This document shows, one piece after another, positions 6,844 to 7,066 of a stretch of DNA of 7,066 bases. How positions within the stretch are numbered: position 1 is the first letter of the stretch; each line of letters begins with the position of its first letter. The position numbers and the translations under genes are program-made. The DNA is taken from contig CAIYQJ010000194.1 in the NCBI GenBank assembly GCA_903928275.1, positions 1-7,066 of the forward strand. The letters are read 5' to 3'. The DNA is from an uncultured Chloroflexota bacterium (GTDB lineage Bacteria > Chloroflexota > Limnocylindria > Limnocylindrales > CSP1-4). The notes under the pieces are model-generated. The model saw only the letters and a program-made list of their open reading frames with translations, was not told where the DNA came from and did not search any database.

Positions 6844-6921
6844 GCCCGGGGCGCTGGTATCCGCCGCGGCCGGGGCCTGAAGTGCCATCCACCGCCCGGG
6901 ACGCTGGTATCCGCAGCGGCC
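6844..6921. repeat. Direct repeat pair, 28-nt unit, 50-nt period
   Basis: Bases 6844-6871 and 6894-6921 match at 26 of 28 positions. The unit begins gcccggg and contains the conserved core cgctggtatccgc. The copies interleave with the gaag(c/t)gcca element of the neighbouring repeats, so two larger units of about 50-55 nt (roughly 6819-6871 and 6872-6921) can be aligned. The spacing of 50 nt is close to five helical turns. The pair could be an operator pair or simply part of an intergenic repeat family. Confidence 0.65.
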
Positions 6922-6955
6922 CGCGCACGGCAGCGGACGAGCCGGACTCTGAGGG

Positions 6956-7066
6956 TCACGCATCGTTCTGGACGATCGTCGGGGCGGAACTGCCGCCGCG
7001 CACCGCGGGATCCAGCCAACGGAGGCGGTATGTGGTGGCGTCCGAGTGGATAGCAGCGTCCGGGAC
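6956..7066 (-). CDS. Possible C-terminal tail of an upstream gene, partial
   Basis: From the right edge the minus strand stays open for 36 codons and ends at a TGA (6956-6958). The deduced tail includes TTYRLRWLDPAVRGG and ends TIVQNDA. Amino-acid composition and about 80 percent GC at third positions are compatible with a real gene end, but weaker than in the operon genes. I do not recognise it. It would lie about 320 nt upstream of pgi on the same strand, with the repeat block between them. A plus-strand leader-like frame at 7030-7053 overlaps it, and both are unlikely to be real. Confidence 0.22.
   Translation of the reverse strand, partial: VPDAAIHSDATTYRLRWLDPAVRGGSSAPTIVQNDA
7030..7053 (+). 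CDS. Tiny leader-like frame MWWRPSG
   Basis: An ATG at 7030 follows GGAGG (7021-7025) by 4 nt and is followed by two consecutive Trp codons, then Arg-Pro-Ser-Gly and a TAG. A short frame with a good ribosome-binding site and adjacent Trp codons is the pattern of a tryptophan attenuator leader peptide, but 7 codons is short. The downstream sequence that would hold the attenuator stems and a trp gene is outside the window. TGG pairs are also not rare at this composition. Confidence 0.18.
   Translation: MWWRPSG

Larger units (their letters stand above)
6637..7066. other. 430-nt upstream region of the operon
   Basis: No complete gene is visible between the pgi start and the right edge. From the pgi side the region contains the pgi Shine-Dalgarno, an in-frame stop (6712-6714), a single weak -10-like box (6734-6739), a block of GC-rich direct and inverted repeats (about 6757-6921), and then about 145 nt. 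Those last bases hold the possible tail of an upstream minus-strand gene (stop at 6956-6958) and, on the opposite strand, a 7-codon frame with a good ribosome-binding site. The repeat periods (17, 35 and 50 nt) are not multiples of three, which argues that the repeat block is not coding. Confidence 0.6.

Noticed and set aside
6757..6921. CRISPR array
   Set aside because: Units are few, unequal in spacing, imperfect, and the intervening sequences are themselves related repeats and not unique spacers. No cas genes are present.
6971..6980. 10-bp palindrome gacgatcgtc as an operator
   Set aside because: It is a single short palindrome with no second copy and no flanking promoter, well within chance in this composition.
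6633..7019. 128-codon minus-strand frame upstream of pgi
   Set aside because: It reads through the non-triplet repeat block, is Arg/Pro-rich, lacks a ribosome-binding site and overlaps the pgi start.
4915..7053. 712-codon open frame on the plus strand opposite pgi, with other long plus-strand frames at 69-1160, 659-2326, 2688-4007 and 3584-5002
   Set aside because: They are Arg/Pro/Ala-rich antisense readings of well-supported enzymes, have no recognisable motifs, and arise because stop codons are rare at this GC content.

Overview
The window is GC-rich bacterial DNA carrying one compact minus-strand operon for the oxidative pentose phosphate pathway. In transcription order (right to left) it holds pgi (glucose-6-phosphate isomerase), gnd (short-form 6-phosphogluconate dehydrogenase), zwf (glucose-6-phosphate dehydrogenase), opcA (G6PDH assembly protein) and pgl (6-phosphogluconolactonase). 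Codon third positions are mostly G or C. OpcA, an unfused PGI of the transaldolase-PGI-fusion type, a short Gnd and the GC-rich composition together suggest an uncultured-type Chloroflexota (Limnocylindria-like) or a relative of Actinobacteria. That assignment is inference from gene content and not proven here.

Layout. Positions 1-194 are a short flank downstream of pgl with a possible GC-rich hairpin and no gene I can establish. Positions 195-6636 are the five genes with almost no spacing: pgi/gnd are 2 nt apart, gnd/zwf overlap by 4 nt (GTGA), zwf/opcA are 4 nt apart if the first opcA ATG is used, and opcA/pgl overlap by 4 nt (GTGA). Positions 6637-7066 are a 430-nt upstream region. It holds a cluster of degenerate direct repeats (about 6757-6921), a weak -10-like box, a possible tail of an upstream minus-strand gene running off the edge, and a tiny plus-strand reading frame with two adjacent Trp codons behind a good Shine-Dalgarno.

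How the genes work together. PGI interconverts fructose-6-P and glucose-6-P. Zwf, with OpcA as its activating partner, oxidises glucose-6-P to 6-phosphogluconolactone. Pgl hydrolyses the lactone, and Gnd oxidatively decarboxylates 6-phosphogluconate to ribulose-5-P. This is the whole NAD(P)H-producing branch plus its entry from fructose-6-P. The non-oxidative enzymes (transaldolase, transketolase, Rpi, Rpe) are not in the window.

The coding part is conventional. I see no new defence or mobile system. The points most worth a second look are the upstream repeat cluster, the perfect hairpin at the zwf/opcA junction (which also bears on the opcA start), the unfused PGI, the NADP-type motif in a short Gnd, the cysteine-free Zwf, and the Trp-Trp leader-like frame at the right edge.
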